A stretch of 64,000 nt of DNA from an uncultured Bacilli bacterium (GTDB lineage Bacteria > Bacillota_I > Bacilli_A > RF39 > UBA660). Below are positions 7,376 to 17,175 of the stretch, one piece after another. The stretch's first letter is position 1; each line of letters opens with the position of its first letter. Below the pieces are notes generated by a model. That model was not told the origin of the DNA and did no database searches. It saw only the letters and a program-made list of their open reading frames with translations. The translations under genes and the position numbers were made by a program. The stretch is taken from assembly GCA_934085585.1 (NCBI GenBank), contig CAKOHI010000006.1, forward strand, positions 25,874 to 89,873, given 5' to 3'.

Positions 7376-9295
7376 ATGAAAAAAATTATTAAAAAGAAAA
7401 AGAAAAAACAAAATTTTAACATAAAAAAAGTAATAACTAATGTAACAAATTTTTTTAAAAAATATTATTATGTTTTATTATTAGCTTTACCATTTATTTT
7501 AATAGACTTATTTACAAGATATAAAGTTAAATTCTATGGTTTATTAAAACCAGTTCCAAATCTTTTTTCTATTTTATGGATTACATTATTTATTTGTATA
7601 TCACTTTATCCTAAAAAAAAGATTGGGAAAATTATTTATAGCATATTTTTTATATTAGCTTTAATAATTTATTTAGTTAATAATGTATATTTTTCTATAA
7701 CCGGAGTTTTCTTTGACTTTAACATGATTCAACTCGCCGGAGAAGGATCAGAATATTTTCTTGATTCCATAAAAAATTGTGATTTGTCAGTCTACTTATT
7801 TTTAATTCCCATTTTTATAACATTTATTTTAGCTTTAAAAGTATATCCTAAAAATGAAAAAAGAAATTACAAAAGGTTTTTATTTCCTTTTATTGTATTT
7901 ATTATTACTTACTTAATAACACCATTATTTTTAGGAAAAGCAAATGAAGAATTAACATGGAGTACATGGAGAAATCCTAGAAATATTTACAATAGTTTTA
8001 ATGATAATAATAAAGCTATGAAAGTATCAGGTATTTATGAATATACGGTAAGAAACTTTTATCTAACTTTCTTAAAAAATAAAAATGTTACAAATGAATT
8101 GGATATTGAATTTCTAAAAGAAGAATATAACAAGAAAGTTACAAAAAATAAAAACAAATACACAGGAAAATATAAAGATAATAATTTAATAATGATTCAA
8201 CTTGAAGGATTAGATTCTTGGTTAATCAATAAAAATGACACTCCTACAATTTATAATATGATGAAAAACAGTATTAATTTTACAAATCATTATTCTTATT
8301 ATAATGGCGGAGGATCAACATTCAATTCCGAATTTGCAGTAAACACAGGATTTATAACTCCCCTTTCTTATACACAAAACGCATATACATTTAATAAAAA
8401 TTCATTTCCATATAGCCTAGCTCACTTATTTAAAAAAGAAGGTTATACAGTAAATGCCTTTCATATGAATACAAAAGAATATTATTCACGAGGAACAAAC
8501 TACAAAAACTGGGGTTATGACAATTATTATGGTTTAGTTGATCAAAATACATATAAAGATAATTCTTACTATTTAGACAGAGAATTAATTTTAAATGAAG
8601 AATTTAAGGATAAATTATTCTCAAGTGATAAATTCGTAGATTATATTATAACTTACACTAACCACATGCCTTTTAGCACTGAAAAAGGAAATTGCAAAAT
8701 GCTACTTGATTTAGACAAAGAAACAAATGAAAATGTAAACTTCGATTTAAATGAAGAAGATTGTGCAAGAAGACAAGCAAAAGAAACTGATTACATGGTT
8801 GAACTTTTACTTAATGAATTAAAAGAAAGAGATTTAATTGATAAAACAACTATTGTTGTTTTTACAGACCATTACCTATATACTTTATCAGACAAATCTA
8901 TTTTAGATAAGTATAAAAACACAAGTAACAATTTAATAAATCATACTCCATTCTTTATATGGAATAATAACAAAGATAAAAAAACAATAAAAACAGTTAC
9001 CTCACAATTAAATATTTTACCAACAGTTCTTAATTTACTTGGAATAGACTATAATCCAAATTATTATATCGGAGAAGATGCTTTAAATAATAATTATCAA
9101 AAAATCGTATTCTTTAGTGACTATTCATGGTATGACGGTAATGTATATGTTGATGGAGGCCTAGTAACTAATAATAGATATATCAAACCAGATGTTCTAG
9201 AAGAAAAAAACTACTATGTAAATTATTTAATAAAGAAAAATGATTTAACTCTAAAATATAATTATTTTAAAGAAATAGAAAAAGGCTCGCAATGA
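7376..9295 (+). CDS. Lipoteichoic-acid-synthase-like phosphoglycerol transferase
   Basis: Polytopic enzyme of 639 residues of the LtaS/sulfatase-fold family, which transfers glycerol-phosphate from phosphatidylglycerol to a glycolipid or envelope polymer on the outer membrane face. A very basic N-terminus (KKIIKKKKKK) precedes about five membrane helices (to about 185), then an extracellular catalytic domain. Motifs match LtaS: EGLDSW after a metal-binding strand, GGGSTFNSEF with the presumed catalytic T315, TNHMPF with H430, and TDHYLY with D498-H499. It could make lipoteichoic acid or another phosphoglycerol decoration. The GT4 glycolipid-type transferase at 20519-21700 could supply an anchor lipid. 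The gene ends in a terminator that includes its stop codon. Confidence 0.88.
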   Translation: MKKIIKKKKKKQNFNIKKVITNVTNFFKKYYYVLLLALPFILIDLFTRYKVKFYGLLKPVPNLFSILWITLFICISLYPKKKIGKIIYSIFFILALIIYLVNNVYFSITGVFFDFNMIQLAGEGSEYFLDSIKNCDLSVYLFLIPIFITFILALKVYPKNEKRNYKRFLFPFIVFIITYLITPLFLGKANEELTWSTWRNPRNIYNSFNDNNKAMKVSGIYEYTVRNFYLTFLKNKNVTNELDIEFLKEEYNKKVTKNKNKYTGKYKDNNLIMIQLEGLDSWLINKNDTPTIYNMMKNSINFTNHYSYYNGGGSTFNSEFAVNTGFITPLSYTQNAYTFNKNSFPYSLAHLFKKEGYTVNAFHMNTKEYYSRGTNYKNWGYDNYYGLVDQNTYKDNSYYLDRELILNEEFKDKLFSSDKFVDYIITYTNHMPFSTEKGNCKMLLDLDKETNENVNFDLNEEDCARRQAKETDYMVELLLNELKERDLIDKTTIVVFTDHYLYTLSDKSILDKYKNTSNNLINHTPFFIWNNNKDKKTIKTVTSQLNILPTVLNLLGIDYNPNYYIGEDALNNNYQKIVFFSDYSWYDGNVYVDGGLVTNNRYIKPDVLEEKNYYVNYLIKKNDLTLKYNYFKEIEKGSQ

Positions 9296-9304
9296 GTCTT
9301 TTAA
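9281..9304 (+). terminator. Terminator overlapping the end of the LTA-synthase-like gene
   Basis: 8-base stem AAAGGCTC (9281-9288) / GAGTCTTT (9294-9301) with one G-U pair, followed by T's. The stop codon 9293-9295 lies at the loop/3' arm boundary. Confidence 0.65.
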
Positions 9305-9318
9305 TATGAATTAATTGT

Positions 9319-9561
9319 CTATAAGTCTTCTCTATCAATCTCTAAAAATATATCATCATTAAAAAATTCTGCTAAAGATATATTTAACCCATCACAAATT
9401 CTAACAACTGTGAGTAATTTAGGATTTTTAGAATTACAATTTACTAAATTTTCAACTGTACTCTGTGTTAAACAACTAATCGAAGCTAGTTTATTAACTG
9501 ATATATTTTTATTTTTACATATATTTAATAGTTTAGTTGAAATAGCTTTATTAATTTTCAT
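9319..9561 (-). CDS. Cro/CI-type helix-turn-helix regulator, 80 residues
   Basis: Small XRE-family DNA-binding protein made of a single HTH domain: LLNICKNKNISVNKLASIS (helices 1-2), STVENLVNCNSKNPKLLTVV (recognition helix and helix 4), ending in a GLNISLAEFF helix and an acidic tail. No effector domain is present. It is encoded 10 bases downstream of the GT2 glycosyltransferase gene on the same strand, so it may be co-transcribed. Targets are unknown; it may be a free-standing repressor. Confidence 0.9.
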   Translation of the reverse strand: MKINKAISTKLLNICKNKNISVNKLASISCLTQSTVENLVNCNSKNPKLLTVVRICDGLNISLAEFFNDDIFLEIDREDL

Positions 9562-9571
9562 ATAACCTTTT

Positions 9572-11071
9572 CTAATTTTTATTTAAATCATCAATAGTAA
9601 CTTTACTTTCATGAGGTATAGGTTTCCATTCAACTTTCATAAATAATGCCACATATGTTGCATATCTTCCGATAATGTCGAAGGTTGGCCATGTCAATGT
9701 ATAGAGCATTTTTTTCCAAATTGACATTTTTTTAATATTTTTATGTTCTACAATAAATAAATATATTGCTATCCACATATTTTCAATATACATACCAATT
9801 CTAAATAATATCCTTAACCAAATAGATAAACCTATTCCTGCAAATAACGCATTAACACCAGCATTCATACTCACCTTTATTGTAAAGAAGTATCTTAAAG
9901 CTTGTGCTAAATAAGTACCTCCACCAAAAATATTTACATCTAAAACTCCAACATTATAACAATAACATCCATACATAACTACAATAACAATTAACCATCT
10001 AGCAATATTAAATACTGAAAATGGTGTAAGTTGCATTAATGTATCATATGAAGCAAATCTATGTCTTATATTTTCAATTATGTTTAATAAAAATCCTTTA
10101 AATGATTTAGCTTTTTTCTTTTTATTTACAGAATTTTCACCCCATTTAGTTCTAATGTACCATTTTCCTAAAAATATATTAATAAATAAATAAGGTCCAG
10201 ATTCCACAAAAGCTTGTAAATGTCCTTTTGCCCATCTTGTTCTTTGTCGTAATGCCACTTTTAAACTAATTGGTTGTTCATCATAAAACATTGCTTCATT
10301 TTGATAAGTTATTTGATATCCTTGAGCAACAGCATCTGCAGTTAATGCTCTATCTTCTGTCAAAGATGTATAATGCCAACCATTTTTAACTATCTCATTT
10401 GTAAATAAAAAACCAGTTCCTTGTATATTCGTAGCTAAATGTAAAACACTTCTAGCTCTATGATTATATCTAATTGATCTAATCCAATGCAGTGCATAAG
10501 TTGATGCAATCCAATTTTCATCAAAATTCTTTGTATTTCTATATGATGTAATTATTTTTTCTCCAGAATCAAAAGCATCATTCATTTTAGTTACATAATC
10601 ACTTTTAAGTAAATTATCAGCATCAAAAACAAAATAACCTTCAAAATTCATTCTTCCATAATCTTCTTCGATTCTATCAAACAAAAACTCTAACGCATAA
10701 CCTTTAGTTCTATGTGCATCATCAAATCTCTCATAACATATAGCACCATGCTTCCTTGCCACTTTAGCAGTAGAATCAGTACAATTATCTGCCACAACAA
10801 ATACTGTTAACAAATCCTTTGGATAATCTTGCTTATTAATACTATCAAGTAGATTTCCAATAACCTTTTCTTCATTTCTAGCAGCTATCACTATCCCATA
10901 TTTATGTTTTTTCTTTGCAGGCTTAAATTTTCTAGTAAAGAAGAAGCCAATAATCCAATACAATGTTTTATAAGCTAGCATCGCACTTAAAACACTACTT
11001 ATAATATAATAAACATTTTTCCAATCTATATAAGCATCTCCGATAACACTAATAATATTACATAAACTCAT
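9572..11071 (-). CDS. Membrane-bound family 2 glycosyltransferase (processive type)
   Basis: Polytopic glycosyltransferase of 499 residues. After one or two N-terminal helices (about 20-50) comes a GT-A domain with GIVIAARNEEKVIG, a D-x-D-type FDADN motif, TEDRALT and the QRTRWAKGH motif (Q-x-x-R-W) typical of processive enzymes such as cellulose and hyaluronan synthases. Several C-terminal helices follow. It probably uses a nucleotide sugar to build and perhaps export an envelope polysaccharide or glycolipid; the sugar cannot be read from sequence. The small HTH regulator follows and the anchored muramidase lies upstream on the same strand. Confidence 0.9.
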   Translation of the reverse strand: MSLCNIISVIGDAYIDWKNVYYIISSVLSAMLAYKTLYWIIGFFFTRKFKPAKKKHKYGIVIAARNEEKVIGNLLDSINKQDYPKDLLTVFVVADNCTDSTAKVARKHGAICYERFDDAHRTKGYALEFLFDRIEEDYGRMNFEGYFVFDADNLLKSDYVTKMNDAFDSGEKIITSYRNTKNFDENWIASTYALHWIRSIRYNHRARSVLHLATNIQGTGFLFTNEIVKNGWHYTSLTEDRALTADAVAQGYQITYQNEAMFYDEQPISLKVALRQRTRWAKGHLQAFVESGPYLFINIFLGKWYIRTKWGENSVNKKKKAKSFKGFLLNIIENIRHRFASYDTLMQLTPFSVFNIARWLIVIVVMYGCYCYNVGVLDVNIFGGGTYLAQALRYFFTIKVSMNAGVNALFAGIGLSIWLRILFRIGMYIENMWIAIYLFIVEHKNIKKMSIWKKMLYTLTWPTFDIIGRYATYVALFMKVEWKPIPHESKVTIDDLNKN

Positions 11072-11117
11072 AAATACCTCTTTAATTAATAAATAAATTA
11101 TATCTTACTAATAATTT

Positions 11118-12323
11118 TTAGTCAATATATCTTATATCTATATCTACATCCCCATTTATTCCATCAACTCTTCCATTACTACAAAGTTGCCAATAAGAAT
11201 AATCACCAGTATAATTTGTATTTTTTGTATAATGAGCAAGCCAAACTGGATAATCCATCCCCATCCAAATATTTTCTAAATATGTTTTACTACTATAAAG
11301 TATAGCTTCATATCCCGCATCTTTCACTGTATCCATAAATTTTTTAGCAATATTTGTAAGACCAAAAAAACTCAATTCATACTTATTAAAACTTCCCCAA
11401 TTCTCCCAATCAAATGCAATTGGTAATTCAACTCTATAATCTTTAATTACATCTATTATCCATTTTGCATCATTTATTGCTCTTTCCATACTATTTGCAT
11501 AAGAATAAAAATATACTCCAACAGGTATACCTACACTATTTGCATTTTCAATATTTTGGATAAATTTACTATCTACAAAATTTTCTCCATTAATACCTGT
11601 TGATGATCCCACTCTAATAATTACAAATTCAACTTCAGCATCTTTTAATTTTTTAAAATCAATATCTCCTTGCCATTTTGATACATCTATTCCAATTTCA
11701 GTATTATCGTTTTTATAATTTTTTATAATTTCACTAAATTCAGTTACTTCTTTATTACCTTTACTTCCTTTATTATCACTAGGTTCATTTACATTTAACG
11801 TAAATTTCTTTTCAGATATATTTCCACTACTATCAGTTGCTTTAAAAACTAATTTATAAGAACCAACACTATTCAAATCATATTCTCCTTCAATAACACA
11901 AACTGGATTTGTATCATAATTATCTCCACACATTATTTTATCAAGTAAATTATCTACACTCCCCTTTACCACATTATAACTCTTACCTAACCAAATTAAT
12001 GGAGCTTCTTTATCAACAACATTTATTTCATAACTATATTTTATTTTTATTCCATCATCATTAATAAATTGAAAATTCACCTTTTTCTTTCCTAAACTAT
12101 CAGTATCTAAATAATAATCATCAACTAGTTTACCATTAATTTTTTTTATAAATGAAGACACTCTCAATGTATCAGCAAAATCAGCATCTAAATTATCTTT
12201 TAATTCAACTACAACTACTGCATTTTTTACTTCAATATATTTATATAAAAAATATCCTCCAATACTTAAAATTATTACTCCTAAAATAACACATATAATT
12301 ATAATTATTTTTTTATTTTTCAT
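11118..12323 (-). CDS. Membrane-anchored GH25 muramidase with an Ig-like domain
   Basis: Peptidoglycan hydrolase of about 401 residues. I choose ATG 12323 over 12338 because the GGAGGG site falls between them. An N-terminal membrane anchor (about 5-28) is followed by an Ig-like extracellular domain (about 110-185, with GSYKLVFKATDSSGN text), a linker, then a GH25 catalytic domain (about 210-400) with GIDVSKWQG, VIIRVGSS, GVYFYSYA and the catalytic FDWE (about 304-307). GH25 enzymes cut the MurNAc-GlcNAc bond. The anchor and lack of wall-binding repeats suggest an endogenous wall remodeller rather than a phage lysin. Confidence 0.92.
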   Translation of the reverse strand: MKNKKIIIIICVILGVIILSIGGYFLYKYIEVKNAVVVVELKDNLDADFADTLRVSSFIKKINGKLVDDYYLDTDSLGKKKVNFQFINDDGIKIKYSYEINVVDKEAPLIWLGKSYNVVKGSVDNLLDKIMCGDNYDTNPVCVIEGEYDLNSVGSYKLVFKATDSSGNISEKKFTLNVNEPSDNKGSKGNKEVTEFSEIIKNYKNDNTEIGIDVSKWQGDIDFKKLKDAEVEFVIIRVGSSTGINGENFVDSKFIQNIENANSVGIPVGVYFYSYANSMERAINDAKWIIDVIKDYRVELPIAFDWENWGSFNKYELSFFGLTNIAKKFMDTVKDAGYEAILYSSKTYLENIWMGMDYPVWLAHYTKNTNYTGDYSYWQLCSNGRVDGINGDVDIDIRYID

Positions 12324-12624
12324 TATAATACCCTCCATAACAAGAATAACAACTATTTAAAAATAAATCAAGTTTATTGATACATATTTTACCTTTAAAA
12401 AAAGGTTTAATTTTATCTTATTTTTATTCCAATATTACATCATTATTAGCATTTATTTAATACAATATAAAACTACATCAACTTTTTTCATTTTTCCTTT
12501 CATTATATATATTTCCTAATTAAAGTTGTTTTTTACTAATAAATAACATTTTTTGTAAATTTACGTAAAGTCAACAAAAAAAGAAAAACCTAATATTTTT
12601 CTTAATTTTATATTACTCTTGAAT
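12324..12624. other. About 300-base spacer without a recognisable gene
   Basis: Very AT-rich spacer between the muramidase and SDR genes. It holds the muramidase ribosome site, short A/T-rich hairpins near 12390-12412 and the SDR terminator at 12581-12603. No credible coding frame or RNA gene seen. Confidence 0.6.
12581..12603 (-). terminator. Terminator after the SDR gene
   Basis: Stem AAGAAAAA (12581-12588) / TTTTTCTT (12596-12603), followed on the minus strand by a T run (complement of 12576-12580). Confidence 0.6.
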
Positions 12625-13389
12625 CTACTTATTTTTAATACCCAATTTTTTTCCTTGTATATGATAACAATAAATAAGCTGTAATCTATAAGGAATGAAT
12701 CTTAATAAAAATATGCCTAACTTAATTCTTAAAGTTGGAACAATAATCATTTTTTTCTTAAACATTTTATCAATTGCATATTCAGCCACATATTTTGGAC
12801 TTGCTTCTTTAATACTAAATTCACCATTAGCTACTTTATTAAAATTTGTATTAACTGGACCAGGACATAAAGCTGAAACTACAACATTGCTTCCACTTTG
12901 TCTTAATTCTTCATTAATTGCCATGGTAAGCCTCAACACATAATTTTTGGTTGCATAATAAGTATTAAGTCGAGGACCAGCCATAAAACCTGCACTTGAA
13001 GCAACATTTAAAATAAATCCCTTATCCTTTTCCACAAAATCTTTTAAGAATAATTTAGTTAAAATATGATATGCTTTTATATTTAAATCAATCATTTCAA
13101 GTTCACGTGTTAAATCAGTTTCAGTAAACAAACCAAATAATCCAAAACCAGCATTATTAATAAGGATATCAATATTTTTATCTTTACATAAATCATACAA
13201 TTTAAAAACATTTTTTGAATTTTGTAAATCCATTTCTATAATATCAACATTTACTTTTACATTTTCTTTTATTTTTAACATTTCTTCTTTATTTCTAGCC
13301 ACCAATATTAAATCAATACCTTTATTTGCTAAAACATAAGCTATATTTTTCCCTATTCCACTTGAAGCTCCGGTTATAAGTGCTTTCAT
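12625..13389 (-). CDS. Short-chain dehydrogenase/reductase
   Basis: NAD(P)-dependent oxidoreductase of 254 residues with the classical SDR layout: cofactor motif TGASSGIG (7-14), NNAG (about 79-82), catalytic serine in NVASSAG and the YxxxK pair in YYATKNYVL (about 154-158), then the PGPVNT motif. The C-terminus is hydrophobic and basic (ILLRFIPYRLQL), as in membrane-associated members of the DltE/YqjQ-type group. Substrate unknown. Its neighbours are an anchored muramidase and a pyrophosphatase and give no specific clue. Confidence 0.9.
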   Translation of the reverse strand: MKALITGASSGIGKNIAYVLANKGIDLILVARNKEEMLKIKENVKVNVDIIEMDLQNSKNVFKLYDLCKDKNIDILINNAGFGLFGLFTETDLTRELEMIDLNIKAYHILTKLFLKDFVEKDKGFILNVASSAGFMAGPRLNTYYATKNYVLRLTMAINEELRQSGSNVVVSALCPGPVNTNFNKVANGEFSIKEASPKYVAEYAIDKMFKKKMIIVPTLRIKLGIFLLRFIPYRLQLIYCYHIQGKKLGIKNK

Positions 13390-13410
13390 TTATACCTCCT
13401 TATTTACAAA

Positions 13411-13436
13411 AGAGTATTAGTTTAATCTAACACTCT
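13411..13436 (-). terminator. Terminator after the pyrophosphatase gene
   Basis: Stem AGAGTATTAG (13411-13420) / CTAACACTCT (13427-13436) with one mismatch, T's on the minus-strand side. It overlaps the pyrophosphatase stop codon. Confidence 0.65.
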
Positions 13437-15054
13437 ATTTCTTTTCTTCCATAACACTTAAAATACTTGGAAGTATTTGTTTCTTTCTTGATACCATTTT
13501 AGGTAAAAATAATCCTTCATGAACATTTTTCAAACCAAAAGCATCTTCAATTAAATCACTTGCTTTAGTATTATAAATAACATAAGAACCATTTTTAATA
13601 ATATCAGTAATAAATATTACTACTATATTATAGTTAGTATCTACCATTTCATCCAAAACATGTACATATTCATCTATATTTTCTTTAATTCTATCAAAAT
13701 CAAGAGTCATAACTTGTCCAATTCCTAGATTTTTAGAACCAACTACATAATTTTTAAAGTCACTTTTTATTAGATCTTTAACACTCATTCCTTCGATTGA
13801 TGAAGCTGCTTTTATCATCTCAAGTCCATATTTATCCATATCAACTTTAGCAATGTTTGCTAATTTTACAGCCGCATTTTTATCATCTTCCGTAGTCGTC
13901 GGACTTGTAAGAAGCAAAGTATCAGATAGTATAGCAGAAAGCATTAAGCCAGCTATATCACTAGGAATATTCACTTTTTCTTGAATAAACATTTCATAAA
14001 TCATTGTTGATGTACAACCAACTGGTTTACTTCTAAAATTAATTGGCACATTAGTACCTATAGCGCCAAGATTATGATGATCAATTATTTCAAGTATATC
14101 AGCTTCTTCAATACCATCTACAGATTGTGCTAAATTATTATGATCAACTAATATAACCTTTTGTTTATCATAATCATTCGGACCAGTAAGTCTTATTAAT
14201 CCTAAACATTCACCCTTTTTATTTATAACTGGATAATTTGTATGATTAATTTTATGCGTCATCATCTTAAAATCTGTAAAATAATCATCATTATGAACAG
14301 TCACCGGATTTTTATTTATATTAATATTTTTTATAAAATTACTCAAAGTTATCTTGGTAGCAATTTGAAAACTATCAAGTTCTGATGCAATAATATTTAC
14401 TCCATTAGCTTCAGCTTTTTTAATTATTTTCTTTTCTAAATTAATATTTAATGGTAAAATAACCAATTTTACTTTAGACTTAATTGCATAATCAAGAACT
14501 TTATACCTATCTCCAACAATCAAAATATCGTCACTGTTTAAAAGAAAAGCTTGTTCTAAAGCTTTAAAACTTAAACCTGCAATTAAAGTAGTTCCTTTAA
14601 TTATATCATCACATTTAACAATTACTTTAGCATTTATAGTTTCAATAATATTATCAAGAGTCGTATAAACCTCTTCTCTATTACCATTAATTAAATATTT
14701 AGCTAATTCTTTTAAAGTTACATAACCAGTTAACATTTTTTTATCATCAACTAAAGGTATTGCAGTAATATTTTGTTTTTGCATTAATTTAAAAGCTTCA
14801 TCAATAGATCTATTTTCATTAATATATGCCTTTTTATCATACTTAACATTTTTAATTCTAACCCTCACATCATTTAAATAACTTGGCACATTAACCTTAA
14901 AAAAATCCAAAACAAATTTTGTTTCATTATTAATATTCCCAAGCACTTTTGGTACAGTCTTATCACCTAAAGCATTTTTCAAATAAGATAGTGCAATGCT
15001 AGAACAAACAGTATCAGTATCAGGACTTTTATGTCCAAAAATAAATGTAGTCAT
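13435..15054 (-). CDS. ppaC: Manganese-type inorganic pyrophosphatase with CBS regulatory insert
   Basis: Family II (DHH/DHHA2) pyrophosphatase of 539 residues, hydrolysing PPi from biosynthesis. The N-terminal DHH part carries FGHKSPDTDTVCSS. The core is interrupted by a CBS domain (about 75-125), a DRTGG-like region (about 130-240) and a second CBS domain (about 240-300). Catalysis resumes with VDHNN and EIIDHHNLG, then DHHA2 (about 430-535) with the late SRKKQ motif. CBS-type enzymes are known to be regulated by adenine nucleotides (AMP/ADP inhibit, ATP or diadenosine polyphosphates activate), which probably applies here. Confidence 0.92.
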   Translation of the reverse strand: MTTFIFGHKSPDTDTVCSSIALSYLKNALGDKTVPKVLGNINNETKFVLDFFKVNVPSYLNDVRVRIKNVKYDKKAYINENRSIDEAFKLMQKQNITAIPLVDDKKMLTGYVTLKELAKYLINGNREEVYTTLDNIIETINAKVIVKCDDIIKGTTLIAGLSFKALEQAFLLNSDDILIVGDRYKVLDYAIKSKVKLVILPLNINLEKKIIKKAEANGVNIIASELDSFQIATKITLSNFIKNININKNPVTVHNDDYFTDFKMMTHKINHTNYPVINKKGECLGLIRLTGPNDYDKQKVILVDHNNLAQSVDGIEEADILEIIDHHNLGAIGTNVPINFRSKPVGCTSTMIYEMFIQEKVNIPSDIAGLMLSAILSDTLLLTSPTTTEDDKNAAVKLANIAKVDMDKYGLEMIKAASSIEGMSVKDLIKSDFKNYVVGSKNLGIGQVMTLDFDRIKENIDEYVHVLDEMVDTNYNIVVIFITDIIKNGSYVIYNTKASDLIEDAFGLKNVHEGLFLPKMVSRKKQILPSILSVMEEKK

Positions 15055-15138
15055 TTAAATCACCTTCATATATAGAAGAATTTTATCATAAAATTAAATA
15101 TTTTTAAATACTTTTATTAAATTTTGTAACTTTTTTCG

Positions 15139-15167
15139 TTGACGAACAAGCATTTGCCTAGTATAAT
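15139..15167 (+). promoter_or_regulatory. uvrB promoter with an overlapping LexA/DinR-like box
   Basis: -35 TTGACG (15139-15144), 17-base spacer, -10 TATAAT (15162-15167). The segment CGAACAAGCATTTG (15143-15156) differs at one position from the Gram-positive SOS box pattern CGAAC-N4-GTTYG and lies across the -35/spacer, where LexA would block RNA polymerase. Confidence 0.7.
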
Positions 15168-15206
15168 ATACTTGAGTTTGAAAAAAATATTATAAGGAGG
15201 CCCAAA

Positions 15207-17147
15207 ATGTTTGAACTAGTAAGTAAATATAAACCAAGCGGAGATCAACCAGAAGCTATAAAAGAATTGGTTGAAGGTATAAACGAAGGAAAAAAGGAAC
15301 AAGTTTTACTCGGAGCAACTGGAACCGGAAAAACATTTACAATTGCAAACGTCATTAAAGAAACAAATAAGCCAACTTTAGTTTTAGCCCACAACAAGAC
15401 ACTTGCAGGACAACTTTATGCAGAATTAAAAGAATTTTTTCCAAATAATCATGTCGAATACTTTGTATCTTATTATGATTATTACCAACCTGAAGCATAT
15501 GTTCCAAGTAGTGACACATACATTGAAAAGGACTCAAGTATTAATGACGAAATAGATGAACTACGACATGCCGCAACAAGTGCATTAATTAACTACAAAG
15601 ACGTTATCGTAGTAGCTTCAGTTTCATGTATTTATGGAATCGGGGAAAAAGAAGAATATGAAAAAAATATGTTAATATTAAGCGTCGGAGATAAAATAAG
15701 CAGAAATAAAATATTAAATCGTCTAATAGATATGACCTATGAACGTAATGATTTAGATTTTCATCGCGGGACATTCAGAGTTCGAGGTAATAACATTGAT
15801 ATAATTCCAGTTAATGAAAAAGTAAGTGGCATAAGAATAATTCTTGAAGATGATGAAGTTTCAGAAATTTGTGTATTTGATCCACTAACTGGTGTTGTAT
15901 CCAAAAGTAAAAAATCAATTACCATATCTCCAGCATCACACTTCGTAACAAGTAAAGAGAAGTTAGAAGAGGCTTGTAACAGAATTGAAAAAGAATTAAA
16001 AGAACGTCTTCAAGAATTAAAAAATGAAAATAAACTTATCGAAGAACAAAGACTACGTGAAAGAACAAATTATGATTTAGAAATGTTACGAGAAACAGGA
16101 TTTTGTAATGGCGTAGAAAACTATTCAAGACACCTGGCTTTAAGAGAAGCCGGAGAAACACCATCTTGTTTGATTGATTTCTTTCCTAAAGATTTTTTAC
16201 TTGTAGTAGATGAATCACACGTAACCCTACCTCAAGTTCGTGGAATGTATAACGGAGATAGAATGCGTAAACAAACTCTAGTTGATTATGGTTTTAGATT
16301 ACCTAGTGCCCTAGATAATAGACCATTAAAATTTGATGAATTTGAAGCCAAAATCAACCAAGCAATTTATGTATCAGCAACTCCCGGAGATTATGAACTT
16401 GAAAAAACAAATAATAAATATGTTGAACAAATTATTAGACCAACTGGACTTCTTGATCCAAGTATTGAAGTTCGTAAAACCGAAGGCCAAATTGATGATA
16501 TAATTAGTGAAATAAATGAAAGAATCAAAAAAAATGAAAGAGTGTTAATTACCACCCTTACAATTAGAATGAGCGAAGAATTAACTAATTATTTAAAAGA
16601 AATGAATATAAAGGTAGCATATCTTCATAGTGAAATTAAAACTCTAGAAAGACTAAAGATAATCCATGACTTACGAAGTGGTATATATGATTGTATCGTA
16701 GGTATCAACCTACTTCGTGAAGGATTAGACATCCCAGAAGTAAGTTTAATATGTATATTAGATGCAGATAAGCAAGGATTTTTAAGAAGTAACAGAAGTT
16801 TAATTCAAACAATCGGACGTGCAGCTAGAAACGAAAATGGCAAAGTAATTATGTATGCTGATTCGTATAGTGATGCAATGAATGAAGCTATTAAAGAAAC
16901 CAAAAGAAGAAGAGAAATCCAAGAAGAATATAATAAAATTCATGGAATTACACCAAAAACTATTATTAAAGATATTAAAGAAGTGGTAACAAACGAAGTA
17001 GCTGACAAAAAGAAAAAAATTAGCAAAAAAGAAAGAGTTGAGATGCTTGAAAAACTTGAAAAAGAAATGCGTGAAGCAGCTGCAGCTATGGATTTTGAAA
17101 AAGCTATGGAACTTCGAGATATTTATTTCGAATTAAAAGGTATTTAA
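15207..17147 (+). CDS. uvrB: Excinuclease ABC subunit B
   Basis: Nucleotide excision repair helicase-like subunit of 646 residues that verifies damage with UvrA and recruits UvrC. Walker A GATGTGKT (36-43), the damage-probing beta-hairpin region (YYDYYQPEAYVPSSDTYIEK, about 91-110), helicase motif DESH, motif VI QTIGRAARN and the C-terminal UVR motif (about 612-644, AMDFEKAMELRD) are all present, so it is full length. AGGAGG precedes the start. It stands alone; uvrA and uvrC are not in the window. A probable SOS box lies in its promoter. Confidence 0.98.
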   Translation: MFELVSKYKPSGDQPEAIKELVEGINEGKKEQVLLGATGTGKTFTIANVIKETNKPTLVLAHNKTLAGQLYAELKEFFPNNHVEYFVSYYDYYQPEAYVPSSDTYIEKDSSINDEIDELRHAATSALINYKDVIVVASVSCIYGIGEKEEYEKNMLILSVGDKISRNKILNRLIDMTYERNDLDFHRGTFRVRGNNIDIIPVNEKVSGIRIILEDDEVSEICVFDPLTGVVSKSKKSITISPASHFVTSKEKLEEACNRIEKELKERLQELKNENKLIEEQRLRERTNYDLEMLRETGFCNGVENYSRHLALREAGETPSCLIDFFPKDFLLVVDESHVTLPQVRGMYNGDRMRKQTLVDYGFRLPSALDNRPLKFDEFEAKINQAIYVSATPGDYELEKTNNKYVEQIIRPTGLLDPSIEVRKTEGQIDDIISEINERIKKNERVLITTLTIRMSEELTNYLKEMNIKVAYLHSEIKTLERLKIIHDLRSGIYDCIVGINLLREGLDIPEVSLICILDADKQGFLRSNRSLIQTIGRAARNENGKVIMYADSYSDAMNEAIKETKRRREIQEEYNKIHGITPKTIIKDIKEVVTNEVADKKKKISKKERVEMLEKLEKEMREAAAAMDFEKAMELRDIYFELKGI

Positions 17148-17175
17148 AAAGTATTGCGAATTTGCAATACTTTTT
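17146..17175. terminator. Bidirectional terminator between uvrB and dgkA
   Basis: Perfect 12-base stem AAAAAGTATTGC (17146-17157) / GCAATACTTTTT (17164-17175), with T/A runs suitable for both strands. It overlaps the stop codons of both convergent genes. Confidence 0.85.

Noticed and set aside
15355..15537. Antisense open frame inside uvrB
   Set aside because: No ribosome site, atypical composition and full overlap with a highly conserved gene.
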